DNA of 6,764 bases from JAVXAG01 sp036660615 (GTDB lineage Bacteria; Bacillota; Clostridia; Peptostreptococcales; Anaerovoracaceae): positions 1 to 6,764 of the forward strand of contig JAVXAG010000097.1 of assembly GCA_036660615.1 (NCBI GenBank), in the 5' to 3' direction. The position numbers and the translations under genes are program-made. This document shows, in pieces, positions 4,588 through 6,764 of the stretch (position 1 is the first letter of the stretch; each line of letters begins with the position of its first letter). The notes below the pieces were generated by a model, which saw nothing but the letters and a program-made list of their open reading frames with translations, made no database searches and was not told where the DNA came from.

Positions 4588-6764
4588 ATGAATATAGAAA
4601 GATTTACACAAAACGCACAGTCAGCAATTATGGACTGTCAAAACATTGCAATTTCAGAAGGACATCAGGTCCTTGACGGAGAGCATCTTCACTTAGCATT
4701 GCTAATGCAAAAAGATGGATTGATTCCAAAACTACTAAACTATATGGAAGTTGATGTTACTGGAATAATAGGTGATTTGGAAGAAGAAATGGAAAAATTA
4801 CCAAAAGTATCTGGTGGAGGAGATAATATTTACTCGTCAAGAAGATTAAATCAACTTTTGATTCAGGCAGAAAAAAATGCAGATAATTTTAAAGATGAGT
4901 ATGTAAGCGTAGAACATATATATATGGCATTGCTTGAGGAAAAGGGGACTCCTTCTGCAAAGATTTTTGCAAAACATAATATTACAAAGAATGGTTTTTT
5001 AGAGGCTTTATCCAAAGTCAGAGGAAACCAAAGAGTTACAAGCCAAAATCCTGAGGATAATTACGATGCATTAAACAAGTACGGTAGGGATTTAGTTGAA
5101 ATGGCTAGAGATGGTAAACTTGATCCGGTAATTGGCAGAGACAGTGAAATAAGACATGTCATTCAAATACTATCAAGGAGAACAAAGAACAATCCCGTTT
5201 TGATTGGAGAACCTGGTGTGGGTAAAACTGCAGTAGTTGAGGGTTTGGCGCAGAGAATATTAAATGGCGACGTACCTGAGGGTCTAAAAGACAAAACCAT
5301 CTTTGCTTTAGATATGGGTGCTTTGATTGCAGGAGCAAAATTCAGAGGAGAGTTTGAAGAAAGGCTAAAAGCTGTATTAAACGAAGTGGAAAAATCGGAA
5401 GGCAGGATACTTCTGTTTATCGACGAGATACACAATATAGTTGGTGCTGGAAGAACAGAAGGTTCAATGGATGCTGGCAATTTGTTAAAACCAAAACTGG
5501 CCAGAGGAGAACTCCACTGTATTGGAGCGACAACACTTAATGAATACAGACAGTATATAGAAAAAGATGCGGCATTAGAAAGACGTTTTCAGAAAGTTTT
5601 GGTTGATCAACCTACAGTTGAAGATACAATTTCTATTCTCAGAGGACTAAAAGAAAGATTTGAAATTCATCATGGGGTTAGAATTACTGACAGCGCACTT
5701 ATTGCTTGTGCAACTTTATCTGATAGATATATTTCTGATAGATTTCTTCCAGATAAGGCAATCGATTTGATGGATGAAGCGGCTTCTAAAATAAGAACGG
5801 AAATTGACAGTTTGCCTACGGAACTTGACGAAATATCAAGAAAAATTATGCAACTTGAAATTGAAAAGCAAGCTTTGGGCAAAGAAAAAGATAAGGGATC
5901 AAAAGCTAGACTAGAGGCTCTTGAAAAAGAACTTGCCTCTCTAAAAGAAGAAAATGCTTCTATGCGTGCCCAATGGGAAAATGAAAAGAAATTGATAACA
6001 GATGTCAAGGCAACAAAACAGCAAATTGAAGAAGTCAAAAGACAAATTGAAGAAGCGGAGAGAATGTATGACCTTGAAAAATTGGCTCAACTAAAATATG
6101 GTGATTTGCCTGATCTTGAAAAGAAACTTGAAGCGGGCAAGGAAAAGGCTGATAAGAGTGAGGAAAACCGTTTACTAAAAGAAGAGGTAACGGAGGAGGA
6201 AATTGCGGAGGTAGTATCTGGTTGGACAGGTATCCCAGTGGCAAAGCTTGTGGAAACGGAAAGAGAAAAACTTATCAAATTACCAGAGATTTTGCATAAG
6301 AGGGTAATTGGTCAAGATGAAGGAATTGTAGCAGTCTCAGAGGCTATTTTAAGGGCTAGAGCGGGGCTTAAGAATGAGAATAGACCAATAGGTTCTTTTA
6401 TTTTCCTTGGTCCTACAGGAGTTGGTAAAACAGAACTTGCCAAAACACTTACGGAAACGTTATTTGACTCAGAAAGGAATCTTATCAGAATTGATATGTC
6501 TGAATATATGGAGAAACATTCGGTTTCCAGATTGGTAGGTGCGCCTCCAGGATATGTTGGTTACGATCAAGGCGGTCAATTGACTGAAGCTGTGAGAAGA
6601 AAGCCATACAGTGTTATTTTGTTCGACGAAATAGAAAAGGCTCATCCAGACGTATTTAACATTTTATTACAGCTTCTTGATGATGGCAGATTGACTGACA
6701 ACCAAGGTAGGACTGTTGACTTTAAGAATACTATAGTCATTATGACGTCAAATATTGGTAGTGG
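4588..6764 (+). CDS. clpB: ClpB disaggregase (AAA+ chaperone), 3' end cut by the window
   Basis: ClpB is a cytosolic hexameric ATPase that pulls proteins out of aggregates together with DnaK. The first 725 residues of about 860 are present. In order: the Clp N domain (1-145); the first AAA+ domain with Walker A GEPGVGKT (207-214), pore loop KFRGEFEE (about F252), Walker B with D279 E280, and arginine fingers R332 R333; a long coiled-coil middle domain (about 400-525), whose length separates ClpB from ClpC; the SGWTGIPV linker; then the second AAA+ domain with Walker A GPTGVGKT (608-615), the pore loop GYVGYD and Walker B D680 E681. The sequence stops after a serine in TSNIGS because the window ends, not because of a mutation. 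ATG 4588 has GGGGG eleven bases before it at its start. Control is by CIRCE and one or two promoters upstream. Confidence 0.97.
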   Translation, partial: MNIERFTQNAQSAIMDCQNIAISEGHQVLDGEHLHLALLMQKDGLIPKLLNYMEVDVTGIIGDLEEEMEKLPKVSGGGDNIYSSRRLNQLLIQAEKNADNFKDEYVSVEHIYMALLEEKGTPSAKIFAKHNITKNGFLEALSKVRGNQRVTSQNPEDNYDALNKYGRDLVEMARDGKLDPVIGRDSEIRHVIQILSRRTKNNPVLIGEPGVGKTAVVEGLAQRILNGDVPEGLKDKTIFALDMGALIAGAKFRGEFEERLKAVLNEVEKSEGRILLFIDEIHNIVGAGRTEGSMDAGNLLKPKLARGELHCIGATTLNEYRQYIEKDAALERRFQKVLVDQPTVEDTISILRGLKERFEIHHGVRITDSALIACATLSDRYISDRFLPDKAIDLMDEAASKIRTEIDSLPTELDEISRKIMQLEIEKQALGKEKDKGSKARLEALEKELASLKEENASMRAQWENEKKLITDVKATKQQIEEVKRQIEEAERMYDLEKLAQLKYGDLPDLEKKLEAGKEKADKSEENRLLKEEVTEEEIAEVVSGWTGIPVAKLVETEREKLIKLPEILHKRVIGQDEGIVAVSEAILRARAGLKNENRPIGSFIFLGPTGVGKTELAKTLTETLFDSERNLIRIDMSEYMEKHSVSRLVGAPPGYVGYDQGGQLTEAVRRKPYSVILFDEIEKAHPDVFNILLQLLDDGRLTDNQGRTVDFKNTIVIMTSNIGS

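Noticed and set aside
5323..5364. Phenylalanine instead of the more usual tyrosine in the first ClpB pore loop (KFRGE)
   Set aside because: An aromatic residue is kept, and Phe at this place is, as far as I recall, found in other Firmicutes ClpB proteins, so it is not notable.
5163..6278. Leftward open frames inside clpB, including serine-rich frames at 5670-6038 and 6087-6278
   Set aside because: The Ser-rich and Phe-rich composition is what the antisense of Glu/Lys-rich ClpB middle-domain codons gives. No ribosome sites or motifs are seen.
4588..6764. ClpC or ClpE instead of ClpB
   Set aside because: The middle domain of about 125 residues and the ClpB-type linker fit ClpB. ClpC has a much shorter middle domain, and ClpE begins with a zinc finger that is absent here.

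Overview
The window looks like chromosomal DNA from a low-GC, Gram-positive anaerobe of the Firmicutes, most likely class Clostridia. The evidence is strong AGGAGG-type ribosome binding sites, TTG starts, AT-rich spacers, a perfect CIRCE operator, a MurT/GatD-family pair and a short LysM protein. No species-level marker is present.

Layout. Bases 1-2247: a near-perfect Fur-family operator (54-80) stands before a two-gene, translationally coupled operon. It encodes a MurT-like Mur ligase and a GatD-like class I glutamine amidotransferase. In alignments made from memory to Staphylococcus aureus MurT and GatD, all three residues of the shared catalytic triad are replaced (GatD Cys94 by Gly95, GatD His189 by Leu194, MurT Asp349 by Asn361). 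The Mur-ligase P-loop and the four-cysteine zinc ribbon are kept. Bases 2248-2690: a small helical protein gene of 95 codons with its own candidate promoter and a clear terminator. Bases 2690-3300: a foldable spacer that probably holds the terminator of the leftward gene, then a leftward two-LysM protein, then a divergent promoter region. Bases 3316-4093: a TTG-started site-2-type membrane metalloprotease (M50) and an excellent terminator. Bases 4008-4477: a 50-bp direct repeat, with one mismatch, made of the last codons of the protease gene plus its downstream flank. It recurs exactly 420 bp further on. Between the copies lie the protease terminator and a leftward 55-codon membrane-peptide gene with its own promoter and a foldable leader. 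Bases 4484-6764: a CIRCE operator, candidate promoters, and clpB, which runs off the right edge.

How the parts relate. The MurT/GatD-like operon is the only clear multi-gene unit. The Fur-type site suggests it responds to metal (iron) or a related signal, and the lost triad suggests it does not do ordinary glutamine-dependent amidation of lipid II. clpB is a heat-shock disaggregase gene under HrcA. The 420-bp repeat block separates it from the protease gene and may supply part of its upstream promoter. The two most unusual items are the triad-less, Fur-associated MurT/GatD pair and the repeat-flanked block with its tiny membrane protein. All alignments were made by eye and from memory; no database search was possible.
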